Below, in pieces: positions 42,887 through 51,684 of a stretch of DNA of 54,712 nt. The notes below the pieces were generated by a model. That model saw nothing but the letters and a program-made list of their open reading frames with translations, ran no database searches and was not told where the DNA came from. Location of the stretch: the NCBI GenBank assembly GCA_904420215.1, contig CAJFUR010000075.1, positions 1-54,712 of the forward strand. Reading direction: 5' to 3'. The number at the start of each line of letters is the position of its first letter. Position 1 is the first letter of the stretch. Source of the stretch: an uncultured Eggerthellaceae bacterium. Lineage in GTDB: Bacteria; Actinomycetota; Coriobacteriia; Coriobacteriales; Eggerthellaceae. The translations under genes were made by a program, and so were the position numbers.

Positions 42887-45358
42887 ATGAAGATATCTCT
42901 CAAGTGGTTGTCCGAGTACGTGGACGTGCCGGCGGACACGAAGGCGTTCTGCGACCGGCTCGATCTGACGGGCACGGGCGTGGAAGGCGTGGAGAAGACG
43001 GGCGCGGCGCTCGACGGCGTGGTGGTCGGTCACGTGCAAACGTGCGAGGCGCATCCCGACAGCGACCACATGCACGTGGTCGTGGTGGACGTGGGCGCGG
43101 AGGAGCCCGTGCAGATAGTGTGCGGCGCGCCGAACGTTGCGGCGGGCATCAAGGTGCCGGTGGCCACCGTGGGCGCGGTGCTTCCCGGCGATTTCAAGAT
43201 CAAGAAGTCCAAGCTGCGTGGCGTGACGAGCTGCGGCATGTGCTGCTCGCGCCGCGAACTGGGCATGGGGACCGACCACGAGGGCATCTGGATCCTGCCC
43301 GAGGATGCGCCCGTTGGCATGCCGATAGCCGACTACCTGGGGCTTTCCGACACCGTGCTCGACTTGGAAATCACGCCGAACCGTCCCGACTGCCTGTCGG
43401 TGACGGGCTTCGCGCGCGAGGTGGGCGCCATGTACCAGTGCGACTGGACGGACCCGCTGCCCGCAATGGCCGCCGAGCTGCAGCTGGACGCAACCGCGGT
43501 GCCCGTTGACGAAACGGTGAGCGTGGACATCGAGGACGCCGCGCGCTGCCCGCGCTACACCGCCCGCGTTATCCGCGGCTGCAAGGTGGGGCCTTCGCCC
43601 GACTGGATGGTCGAACGCCTGGCCGCCATCGGGCAGCGCTCCATCAACAACATCGTGGACGTGACCAACTACATCCTGTTCCTGTTCGGCCAGCCGCTGC
43701 ACGCGTTCGACTTGGGCACGCTCGTGGGTGCGGACGGGCATGCGAACGTGGTGGTGCGCGCGGCCAAGGAGGGCGAGAAGCTGGTCACGCTCGACGGCGA
43801 GGAGCGCTCGCTCACCCCCGACATGACCGTCATCGCCACGCCCGAGCGCGGCGCGGTGGCGCTCGCGGGCGTCATGGGCGGGCTTGACACCGAGGTCACC
43901 GACGCGACGGTGGACATCCTGCTGGAGGCGGCCACCTTCGAGGCGGGGCGCACCAGCCGCACCAGCCGCAACCTCGGCCTCATTTCCGAAAGCTCCATGC
44001 GCTACGAGCGCGGCGTGGACGACCACGGCATCGAGGCGCGTTCGGCCGCCGCGGCCGCGCTCGTCGCCGCCGTGTCGGGCGGCACGGTGAGCCGCGCTGC
44101 CGGCAACGCCTGGGGCATCGTGGACGCGTGGCCGCGCGTTTCCGAGGCGCCGCGCCTGCAGTTCCGCATCCCGCGCTTCTGCGCCATGATGGGCGCGGAC
44201 ATCCCGCGCGACTTCGTGGAGGACGTGCTGCGCCGCCTGGGCTGCGAAGTGGGCGCGGGTCCCGACGCCGACGCGCTCGCCGTGACCGCTCCCACGTTCC
44301 GTCCCGACCTCGTGCGCGAGATCGACCTGTACGAGGAAGTGCTGCGCCTGTGGGGCATGGACCGCGTCCCGGCCACGCTTCCCGGCGGGCGCGAGCGCGT
44401 GGGCGTGCGCACCCCGGAGGCGCGCGCGATGGACGTGGTGAACGCCACGCTGCGCGCATGCGGCCTCAACGAAACGATGACCTATTCGTTCGCCGAACCG
44501 GGCGATCTGGAGCGTTTGCGCATGCCGCGCGAGGGGCTGGGGGAGGCGGTGGAGCTCATCAACCCGCTCAACGCCGGCCAGTCCGTCATGCGCCAGAGCA
44601 TCGTCCCCGGCCTTCTGCGCAGCGTGGCGTACAACCAGAGCCGCGGCGTGAGGAACGTGCAGCTTTACGAGACGGGCATCGTGTTCTTCGCCCACGAGGG
44701 CAAGAAGCAGCCGAAGGAGCGCCGGCGCGTGGCCGGCGTGCTGGCGGGCGCCATGCGCGACGCGGGCTGGAACGAAGCGCCGGCCGCCTTCGACTTCTTC
44801 GACGGCAAGGGCGTGGTGGAAAGCCTCGCGCGCGAGCTGGCGCTGCCGAAGCTGCGCTTCAAGGCGCTTTCCGCCGACGAGGCGCCGCACCTGCAGCCGG
44901 GGCGCGCCGCGGCGGTGCTTTCGGGCGGCACCGAGCTGGGCTGGGTGGGGGAGGTGCACCCGCTTGCCGCAGAGGCGTTCGAGGCCGCGGCCCCGGTGGT
45001 GGCGTTCGAGCTGGATGTGGAGGCGCTCCTGCGCGCCGCGCGTCCGGCGCGCGACTATGTGGACGTGCCCACGCTGCCTGCCGTGTCCATGGACGTGGCG
45101 TTCGTGGTGGACGAGTCGGTGACCTGCGAGAAGCTCATGCAGTGCATGGCGTCGGCCGGCGGGAAGCTGCTGGAGGACGCGCGCCTGTTCGACGTGTACC
45201 GCGACGAGCGGCGCATTGGGGCGCACAAGAAGTCGATGGCCTTCGCGCTCACCTACCGGGCGGCCGACCGCACGCTCACCGGCGAGGAGGCCGACAAGGC
45301 GCACGAACGTCTGGTGAAGAAAGTGTGCGCCGCCACCGGCGCCGAGGTCCGCGGCTAG
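42887..45358 (+). CDS. pheT: Phenylalanyl-tRNA synthetase beta subunit
   Basis: 823 residues with the domain order of PheT: MKISLKWL start, a tRNA-binding OB domain (GVVVGHVQTCEAHPDSDHMHV), the B3/4 editing domain (~205-380; VDVTNYILFLFGQPLHAFD), B5 domain, catalytic-like core and the C-terminal anticodon-binding FDX-ACB domain (LPAVSMDVAFVVDE). It pairs with PheS as (alpha-beta)2. ATG 42887 follows AGAGAAG; the TTG at 42860 is less likely. Confidence 0.97.
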   Translation: MKISLKWLSEYVDVPADTKAFCDRLDLTGTGVEGVEKTGAALDGVVVGHVQTCEAHPDSDHMHVVVVDVGAEEPVQIVCGAPNVAAGIKVPVATVGAVLPGDFKIKKSKLRGVTSCGMCCSRRELGMGTDHEGIWILPEDAPVGMPIADYLGLSDTVLDLEITPNRPDCLSVTGFAREVGAMYQCDWTDPLPAMAAELQLDATAVPVDETVSVDIEDAARCPRYTARVIRGCKVGPSPDWMVERLAAIGQRSINNIVDVTNYILFLFGQPLHAFDLGTLVGADGHANVVVRAAKEGEKLVTLDGEERSLTPDMTVIATPERGAVALAGVMGGLDTEVTDATVDILLEAATFEAGRTSRTSRNLGLISESSMRYERGVDDHGIEARSAAAAALVAAVSGGTVSRAAGNAWGIVDAWPRVSEAPRLQFRIPRFCAMMGADIPRDFVEDVLRRLGCEVGAGPDADALAVTAPTFRPDLVREIDLYEEVLRLWGMDRVPATLPGGRERVGVRTPEARAMDVVNATLRACGLNETMTYSFAEPGDLERLRMPREGLGEAVELINPLNAGQSVMRQSIVPGLLRSVAYNQSRGVRNVQLYETGIVFFAHEGKKQPKERRRVAGVLAGAMRDAGWNEAPAAFDFFDGKGVVESLARELALPKLRFKALSADEAPHLQPGRAAAVLSGGTELGWVGEVHPLAAEAFEAAAPVVAFELDVEALLRAARPARDYVDVPTLPAVSMDVAFVVDESVTCEKLMQCMASAGGKLLEDARLFDVYRDERRIGAHKKSMAFALTYRAADRTLTGEEADKAHERLVKKVCAATGAEVRG

Positions 45359-45460
45359 GGTTTCGGTCACAATAGGCAAGAGAAGCAAGGCGGGGCGCGC
45401 TCCGGCGGCCCCGCCGTCCGTTGCGGGAAGGCGCGCGAATCGAGCGCGCGAAGGGGGACT

Positions 45461-46333
45461 GTGCTTGACATGGGCAAACGCATTGCGGTGGTGACCGACA
45501 CCAACAGCGGCATCATGCGCGACGAGGCCGGGCGCCTGGGGGTGTCCGTCGTGCCGATGCCGTTTTCCATCGACGGGCGCGAATGCTTCGAGGGCGTCAA
45601 CCTGGACGCGGAGCAGTTCTACCAATGCCAGCGCGAGGGCAGCGACATCGCCACGTCGCAGCCGTCCATCGTGGATTTGGGCAAGCTGTGGGCGGACTTG
45701 CTGCAGGAGCACGACGAGGTGGTCTACATTCCCATGTCCAGCGGCCTTTCCGGTTCGTGCGAGACGGCCCGCCAGTTGGCGGAGCACTTCGAGGGGCGCG
45801 TGTTCGTGGTGGACAACCAGCGCATTTCGGTCACGCAGCGCGAGTCGGTGCTCGACGCGCTCGCATGGGCGCGGGAAGGCCGCGATGCCTCCGAGGTGCG
45901 CGCCCTCCTTGAGGGCGCGGCGCGGGAGGCCAGCATCTACCTCATGGCGGACACCATGGAGCATCTGCGCCGCGGCGGGCGCGTCACCCCTGCGGCGGCG
46001 GCCATCGGGTCGGTCCTGCGCATAAAGCCGGTCTTGCAGATTCAGGGGTCGAAGCTGGACGCCTTCTCCATTGCGAAGTCGGCGAAGATGGCGCGGCGCA
46101 CCATGCTGCGCGCCATCGCCCGCGACGTTGAGGAGCGCTTCGGCGGGTGCCGCAACGTGCATTTGTACGTGGCCCACACGCACTGTGCCGATGCGGCGCG
46201 GGAGTTCGCCGACGAGGTGAGCGCGCGTTTCGGCGGCCAGGGCGTGTACGTGGACTCCCTGCCGCTCAGCATCGCCTGCCACACCGGCGCCGGCGCCCTC
46301 GGCGTCGGCTGCGCCCGGGTGCGCGGGGCGTGA
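45461..46333 (+). CDS. DegV family fatty-acid-binding protein
   Basis: 290 residues with the DegV fold: VVTDTNSGIM, TSQPS, VYIPMSSGLSGSCETAR and the lipid-pocket DTMEHLRRGGR followed by a GSVLRIKPVL strand. DegV/FakB proteins present fatty acids to FakA kinase; no fakA is near. GTG 45461 lies 3 bases after AAGGGGG; ATG 45470 is an alternative with a longer spacer. It may share the pheST transcript, 102 bases away. Confidence 0.93.
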   Translation: MLDMGKRIAVVTDTNSGIMRDEAGRLGVSVVPMPFSIDGRECFEGVNLDAEQFYQCQREGSDIATSQPSIVDLGKLWADLLQEHDEVVYIPMSSGLSGSCETARQLAEHFEGRVFVVDNQRISVTQRESVLDALAWAREGRDASEVRALLEGAAREASIYLMADTMEHLRRGGRVTPAAAAIGSVLRIKPVLQIQGSKLDAFSIAKSAKMARRTMLRAIARDVEERFGGCRNVHLYVAHTHCADAAREFADEVSARFGGQGVYVDSLPLSIACHTGAGALGVGCARVRGA

Positions 46334-46349
46334 CGCACGCGCGCGGCGG

Positions 46350-47141
46350 CTATATCTCCAGCGTGAGGCCGTCGGCGGCGGGGCGCACGCGGCCTTCGTA
46401 CTGCTGCAGGTAGTCCTCCAGCTGCGCCAGGGTGACGGGTTCGTCGTAGTGCATGGCCAGATGCGTGAGGTACAGGGTGCCCACGTCCAAATCCAGCCCC
46501 TCCTCGATGGTTTCCTGCACGCTGTGGTGCGCGTCGGGCGACCAGTTGCGCTTCCAGAACGTCGCATCCATGGCCATCACGTCCACGCTGCGCACGCGCT
46601 CGGCGGTGGCGTCGGGCAGCCTGCCGGTGTCGGAGGCGTAGAACAGGCGCGTGGCCGGCGTCTCTATCAGGTAGCCATACGTGCCGGGGGCGTGCGTGAC
46701 GGGCAGGGCGGTGTAGGACGCGCCGTCGTACTCCACCGTTTCGAACGGGGCGAGTTCGTGGAAATCCAGACAGTAGGTCATGTAGTGGAACTCGGTCTGC
46801 ACGCCGGCGAGCGCGTCGGCGCTGCCGTAGGTGGGAAGCGGCGCCTTCGACACCAGCTGCACCAGGTATTCCAGTTCGCCCAGGCCGCCCAAGTGGTCGA
46901 AATGGGCGTGGGTGTACAGCAGGCGGTCCACCGCGCGCACGTCTTCGCGCAGAAGCTGGTGGCGCAGGTCGGGCGGCGTGTCGATGATCAGGGTCTTCTC
47001 GCCGCGCACCATGACGCCGCAGTCGCCGCGCCGCGCGCGCGGGTCTTGCCGCGCCTCGTTGCAGGCCGGGCAGTCGCAGAAAAACGCTGGGACGCCGCAG
47101 CCGGCCCCCGTTCCCATGAAAGTGAATGCATGCGTGGTCAT
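46350..47141 (-). CDS. PhnP-like metallo-beta-lactamase-fold hydrolase
   Basis: 263 residues. THAHFDHLGG is the metal-binding HXHXDH motif, and the N-terminal Cys cluster FFCDCPACNEARQDPRARRGDC matches the structural zinc site of PhnP (cut here: CDCPAC and GDC). PhnP is a cyclic phosphodiesterase acting on 5-phosphoribosyl 1,2-cyclic phosphate; no phn genes are near, so the substrate is open. ATG 47141 follows AAGGAGG. It converges with degV. Confidence 0.9.
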   Translation of the reverse strand: MTTHAFTFMGTGAGCGVPAFFCDCPACNEARQDPRARRGDCGVMVRGEKTLIIDTPPDLRHQLLREDVRAVDRLLYTHAHFDHLGGLGELEYLVQLVSKAPLPTYGSADALAGVQTEFHYMTYCLDFHELAPFETVEYDGASYTALPVTHAPGTYGYLIETPATRLFYASDTGRLPDATAERVRSVDVMAMDATFWKRNWSPDAHHSVQETIEEGLDLDVGTLYLTHLAMHYDEPVTLAQLEDYLQQYEGRVRPAADGLTLEI

Positions 47142-47733
47142 GTGGCCTCCTTGCCGTTCGCGGCCGTGCCGCCCTGTACGCTTGGAATTGCTCTGTGGAC
47201 GCTTGGGATTATAAGTCAAATCCGCGTTTCGGGACGATTCGCGCTCGCCCTCGTCGCTAGGCGGCCCGCGTTCGCCTTTAGCCGCCGGGTGGCCCGCACC
47301 CGGCCTTGCCGCCGGGCGCCCTGCCGTCCGCTTGTCGCCGAGATGCTCGCAAACGAGGGCATTCGGCCACATTTTCGCCGATTTTCGACATCGCTCGCGT
47401 GCGGGCGCGTCCAGAGGAATTTCTGATCTGGCCTTTTGCGGGGCACGGTCGGCTTTCGATCCGTCAAAGGTTTTGGCGATCGCAGGAATCGTCGAAAATG
47501 TGGCGGCACGCCCGTCCCGCGCCCGCCCCACGCCCGCCCCACGCCTCTCCCACGCCCGCCCCGCGCCCGCCGCGTCCCCCCCCCTCGCCGCGTCCCCCCC
47601 CCTGCGCCCGCCGCGCGCCCGCCCCGCCGCCCGCGGCGCACGTCGCTGCGCCCCAGTGCCCCCCCGTGTGGTTTTCCCTCCGCCCTTCACCGGAAAACCT
47701 TATGCTTCGGTGGCATCCCGTCCTTGTAATGGC
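47142..47733. other. Non-coding region with repeat pair and poly-C tracts
   Basis: Upstream of the PhnP-like gene. Contains an inverted pair of a GGCCACATTTTCG-type sequence (47365-47394 and complement of 47475-47505) and a run of CCCGCCCC words with two C9 tracts (47576-47584, 47594-47602). The minus strand of that run is G-quadruplex-prone. No gene is visible. Confidence 0.55.
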
Positions 47734-47739
47734 TATAAT
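47734..47739 (+). promoter_or_regulatory. Extended -10 promoter
   Basis: TGGCTATAAT has a perfect TATAAT and an extended TG. The leading -35 is weak. It would start transcription near 47746, before the candidate structured RNA. Confidence 0.6.
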
Positions 47740-47745
47740 CAACTA

Positions 47746-48056
47746 GCCGATTCCATCTAGTACTGGTGCGTGTCGCGCACGCCGCGCGGCGCATCGGGAG
47801 GGACACGGCTTGCCGCCCGTCGGGCCGCAGGGCATGCGGACCGCGCGGGGGCGGGGCGGTGGGGGTCGGATGCAGGCGAGGTTGCACACAGGGAGTGCGA
47901 AGCCACGGGGCCCTTTGTGGAATCCACATTTCACCAGCGGTTTCCTCAGTGGGCGGACGAGGCGGGAGAAAGAAGCCCGGCATTTAGTACCATCGGGCTT
48001 ATCGGCCGCCGGACTTTAGAACCTCCAGTGCGATGCGCACCGCGCGCTTCTTTTTG
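47746..48056 (+). ncRNA. Candidate structured RNA or long leader before the molybdoenzyme operon
   Basis: A long-range stem closes about 235 bases: 47783-47789 pairs with 48040-48046 and 47790-47796 with 48031-48037 (14 bp, one 2-base bulge). A U-rich tail (CTTCTTTTTG) follows at once, terminator-like. No ORF is convincing. I could not match RNase P, tmRNA, 6S, SRP or a known riboswitch. It is either a stand-alone RNA or an attenuating leader of the operon 120 bases downstream. Confidence 0.35.
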
Positions 48057-48176
48057 TACACTGCCTGCGCACGTTCGTGGATTGCGAGGGGCTTGCACGC
48101 AGCGCAAGCCGCATCGAAAGAGACGATCATGAGATTGGCATTGTTGGACGGACGAGGAAAGAAGAGGGGAAGGTAG

Positions 48177-51077
48177 ATGACGGAGATTTCCAAGACGTCG
48201 AGCGGTCTCAAGGGCCTCGTGTGCCCCGACACCGAATCGACCGAGGTCGATATCCATCAAGACGGCGTCGAAATGATCAAGTCGCTGTGCTACTTCTGCC
48301 ATGCTAACTGCGGCGTGCTCGCCTACGTGAAGGATGGCGACGTGATCAAGATCGAGGGCGACCCCAACTATTCGAGCCAAGGCGGCCTGTGCTGCCGCGG
48401 CACCAGCGCGCTTCTGCACGTGAACCACCCCGCCCGCATCAACCACGTGCTCAAGCGCGTGGGCGAGAAGGGCGAGGGCAAGTGGGAGCAGATCCCCTAC
48501 GACCAGGGCATTCAGGAAGTGGCCGAGCGGCTGAACCAAATCAAGGCCGAAAGCGGCGCCGAGGCCGTGGCCTCCGCCGGCGGCACCACGCGCACCGACG
48601 ACTGGGCGCGCCGCCGCTTCCTCAACCAGTTCGGCACGCCGAACGGCTTCCACAATGCGCTTCTGTGCTGGATCCCCACATTCATGGCGGAAACCTGCGT
48701 GGCCGGCTGGTCGCCCTTCGAGACCGACCTGGGCGGCGCGAAGTGCCTGATCCTCTGGGGCATGAACCCCGGCGCCTCCACCTTGGGCGGCATGAACGGC
48801 TACACCGACCTGCAGAAGGCCGGCATGAAGATCATCGTCGTTGACCCGCGCTACTCCGAAACCGCCTCGAAGGCGGACATGTGGCTGCCCCTGCGCCCCG
48901 GCACCGACGCCGCGCTGGCGCTGGCCATGCTGCACACCATCATCTACGAGGGCCTTTACGACTTCCAGTTCGTGAACGACTGGTGCGACGGCTTCGACGA
49001 GCTGCGCGAGCACGTGAAGGGCTACACGCCCGAATGGGCCGCGCCCATCACGTGGCTCGACGCCGAGCAGATCCGTGCCGCGGCGCGCACCTACGCCACG
49101 AACCGCCCCGGCTGCATCCAGTGGGGCTGCACGTGGGACCAGATCGGCCGCGCCTCCACCACCGGCTCCCATGCCATCGCGCTCATCCGCGCCATCTGCG
49201 GCAACCTGGACGTCCCCGGCGGCGACGGCATGCCCGGTCCTTCGCTGGGCTTCCTCACCGACGAGGAAATGGAAGCCAACGAGTGCCTGCCCGAGGAACA
49301 GAAGGCCAAGCAGATCGGCTCCAACAAGTTCAAGCTGACCTCCTGGCCCGGCTATCAGATCATCTCCGACAACGCGCGCCGCACGTGGGGCAAGACGCTG
49401 CCTACCGAGTGGTTCTGCGAGGCCCATGGCCCCAGCGTGTTCAAGGCCATCCTCACGGGCGACCCCTACCGGGTGCGCGCCCTCATCGTGAACGCCACGA
49501 ACCCCGTGAACTCCTACGGCGACGCCAAGATGACGCTCGCCGCCTTGAAGCAGTGCGAGTTCCTGGTGACGGTGGACTATTGGATGACCCCCACGGCGCT
49601 GTTCTCCGACTACGTGTTCCCGGCGGCCGGCGCGCTCGAGCGCCCCACCATCGTCACGCACTACGGCGCCACCGACTCGTTCATGGGCGGGCGCCGCGCC
49701 ATCCAGCCCAAGTACGACCGCCACACCGACATGGTGTTCTGGCGCAAGCTGGGCCTGGCCTGCGGGCAGGATCCCGCCATGTGGCCGTGGGAAACCGAGG
49801 AAGAGGCGTACTACCACATCCTGAAGCCGCTTGGGCTTCCCATCTCCAACTACAACGAGTTCGTTGACCGCGTGCGCATGTACTACCCGCCGCTGCACCA
49901 GAACAAGTACATCACGAACGGCGGCTTCTGGACGCCGTCGGGCAAGGTGGAGTGCAACTCGTCCATCCTGCGCGAACTGGGCTACGCCGGCATGCCCACC
50001 TATGTTGGCTGCTGCGAGAACGAGATCGACACGCCGGAGATCGCCGAGGAGTACCCCATCGTGCTCACCACGGGCGGCGGCTTCATGCCCTACCACCACT
50101 CCGAGCACTTCCAGATGCAGGGCATCCGCTACCTGTACCCCGACCCGTACTTCTCGCTCAATCCGGAACTGGCCGAGAAGCTGAACATCAAGTACGGCGA
50201 CTGGTGCTGGATCGAGACGCGCCGCGGCCGCATCAAGATGCGCGCGAACGTGGAGCCCGAGGTGCATCCCAACGTGGTGTTCGCGCCGCGCGGCTGGTGG
50301 TTCCCCGAGCGCGACGGCTCGGCCGATTTGGACAACCCGTTCGGCTGCCTGGAGTCCAACGTGAACGTGCTCACCTCGGTGGACGACTGGGACTGCGACC
50401 CCATGGGCGGCTCGTGGGCCAACCGCGGCCTCATGTGCAAGGTGTACAAGTGCGGCGAGTTCGACAAGGAATACAAGAAGTCCGACACGCAGTTCTCCAT
50501 CCCGGGTTCCGCCAAGGAACCGGGCATCCACATGAAGCCCAGCGAGATGAAGCTCGATCGCGAGCCCATCCCGTTCGAGAAGCCCCAGCCCGAGATCGAG
50601 GTGCCGGAAGGCTACGAGTGGGTGTGGCAGAACAACACGCTGTATCAGAAGGGCACGCATTTCCGCCTGGACGAGTCGGGCTGGCTCATCAACCCGCGCA
50701 CGAAGGGCTACCACGACGCCTACACCGGCTGGCGCTACGATTCCGCCAGCGAGTGCCTGGTGGACGACGAGACGGGCAAGATGTACACCATGGAGCGCGA
50801 GGAAATCCCGTTTTTGGCCGGGGTGCGCTGCTATCCTGGGCAGGACGCGCCCTACGAGGTTCCCGAGCAGTTGACGTGGAACAAGGAGAAGGGCTTTGCA
50901 CAGCTGGGCGACAAGCCCTACGTGTACGACCCGAACAGCGGCTGGATGCTCGACCCCGAAACGGGCGCCTACCACGACGCCTATTACGGCTGGCTCTACG
51001 ACGCCGCCACGGCCAACTTGGTGGACGAAGCCACCGGCAAGCGCTACGACATGTCGTATGCGCCCATCGAGGAATAG
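48177..51077 (+). CDS. Molybdopterin oxidoreductase catalytic subunit, no Tat signal
   Basis: A 966-residue DMSO-reductase-family protein. The N-terminal [4Fe-4S] site is C38-X2-C41-X3-C45-X26-C72; LCWIP places C164 at the Mo/W-ligand position. The MGD-binding domains follow. The C-terminus has two 39-residue repeats (834-872 and 921-959; SGWLINPRT...YHDAYTGW and SGWMLDPET...YHDAYYGW, 23 of 39 identical). No Tat signal or membrane segment is present, so the enzyme probably works on the cytoplasmic side. It is followed by a ferredoxin-type and an NrfD-type subunit: a complete CISM complex. The substrate is unknown. ATG follows GGGGAAGGTAG. Confidence 0.92.
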   Translation: MTEISKTSSGLKGLVCPDTESTEVDIHQDGVEMIKSLCYFCHANCGVLAYVKDGDVIKIEGDPNYSSQGGLCCRGTSALLHVNHPARINHVLKRVGEKGEGKWEQIPYDQGIQEVAERLNQIKAESGAEAVASAGGTTRTDDWARRRFLNQFGTPNGFHNALLCWIPTFMAETCVAGWSPFETDLGGAKCLILWGMNPGASTLGGMNGYTDLQKAGMKIIVVDPRYSETASKADMWLPLRPGTDAALALAMLHTIIYEGLYDFQFVNDWCDGFDELREHVKGYTPEWAAPITWLDAEQIRAAARTYATNRPGCIQWGCTWDQIGRASTTGSHAIALIRAICGNLDVPGGDGMPGPSLGFLTDEEMEANECLPEEQKAKQIGSNKFKLTSWPGYQIISDNARRTWGKTLPTEWFCEAHGPSVFKAILTGDPYRVRALIVNATNPVNSYGDAKMTLAALKQCEFLVTVDYWMTPTALFSDYVFPAAGALERPTIVTHYGATDSFMGGRRAIQPKYDRHTDMVFWRKLGLACGQDPAMWPWETEEEAYYHILKPLGLPISNYNEFVDRVRMYYPPLHQNKYITNGGFWTPSGKVECNSSILRELGYAGMPTYVGCCENEIDTPEIAEEYPIVLTTGGGFMPYHHSEHFQMQGIRYLYPDPYFSLNPELAEKLNIKYGDWCWIETRRGRIKMRANVEPEVHPNVVFAPRGWWFPERDGSADLDNPFGCLESNVNVLTSVDDWDCDPMGGSWANRGLMCKVYKCGEFDKEYKKSDTQFSIPGSAKEPGIHMKPSEMKLDREPIPFEKPQPEIEVPEGYEWVWQNNTLYQKGTHFRLDESGWLINPRTKGYHDAYTGWRYDSASECLVDDETGKMYTMEREEIPFLAGVRCYPGQDAPYEVPEQLTWNKEKGFAQLGDKPYVYDPNSGWMLDPETGAYHDAYYGWLYDAATANLVDEATGKRYDMSYAPIEE

Positions 51078-51105
51078 CCGCCGAGCGGGAAGAAAGGATA
51101 GATAA

Positions 51106-51684
51106 ATGACTCGTTACGTTATGGTCATCGACCAGCGTCGTTGCATCGGCTGCCACTCCTGCACGGTCGCTTGCCGCACGTGGAACAAGCTTCCGCTCGA
51201 CATCGTGTACAACCCCGTGGTCACCGAGGGCGCGCAGGGCACGTGGCCGAACGTCCACAAGACGTGGACCCCGACGCTGTGCATGCACTGCGCCAACCCC
51301 GAGTGCGTTCCCTGCTGCCCCTCCGGCGCGAGCCAGCAGGACGAGGACGGCACCGTGTGGGTGGACCCCAAGAAGTGCCTTTCGTGCAAGGTGTGCGTGA
51401 ACGCCTGCCCCTACGGCATGCGCGACGCATCCAAGTTGGAAGACCGCATGCACCGCTTCGTGCGCAAGTGCACGTTCTGCCGCGACAAGCGCCAGCTGGA
51501 CCCCTCGGCGCAGCCCTACTGCGTGCTGACCTGCCATCAGAAGGCGCGCATCTTCGGCGACCTGGACGACCCGAACTCCGAGGTGTCCAAGATCATCGGC
51601 TCCGTGAAGACCGAGCGCCTCTTCGAGGAATTCGGCACCGATCCGCAGATATACTACATTCCTGACTTGGGAGGTAAGGCATAA
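51106..51684 (+). CDS. Ferredoxin-type electron-transfer subunit (DmsB/PsrB-like, four [4Fe-4S] clusters)
   Basis: 192 residues with four cysteine groups: CIGCHSCTVAC, CMHCANPECVPCC, CLSCKVCVNACPYG and CTFCRDK...CVLTC. It passes electrons between the membrane quinol site of NrfD and the molybdenum subunit. ATG 51106 follows AAGAAAGGA. The stop overlaps the NrfD start (TAATG). Confidence 0.96.
   Translation: MTRYVMVIDQRRCIGCHSCTVACRTWNKLPLDIVYNPVVTEGAQGTWPNVHKTWTPTLCMHCANPECVPCCPSGASQQDEDGTVWVDPKKCLSCKVCVNACPYGMRDASKLEDRMHRFVRKCTFCRDKRQLDPSAQPYCVLTCHQKARIFGDLDDPNSEVSKIIGSVKTERLFEEFGTDPQIYYIPDLGGKA

Noticed and set aside
42686-46567. 1293-codon minus-strand ORF over pheT and degV
   Set aside because: It is the shadow of two well-identified plus-strand genes; His/Arg/Ala-rich translation is typical of antisense frames in GC-rich DNA.
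47746-48056. Cobalamin riboswitch, RNase P RNA or tmRNA
   Set aside because: The conserved cores of these RNAs could not be found; only the closing stem and U-rich tail support an RNA.
48130-48176. 17-codon leader peptide (MRLALLDGRGKK...) ending at the molybdoenzyme start
   Set aside because: No clear ribosome-binding site and no regulatory codons; the stop abutting the next ATG may be chance.
47946-50975. 1009-codon minus-strand ORF over the molybdoenzyme gene
   Set aside because: It is an antisense shadow of a protein with clear iron-sulfur and Mo-ligand motifs on the plus strand.
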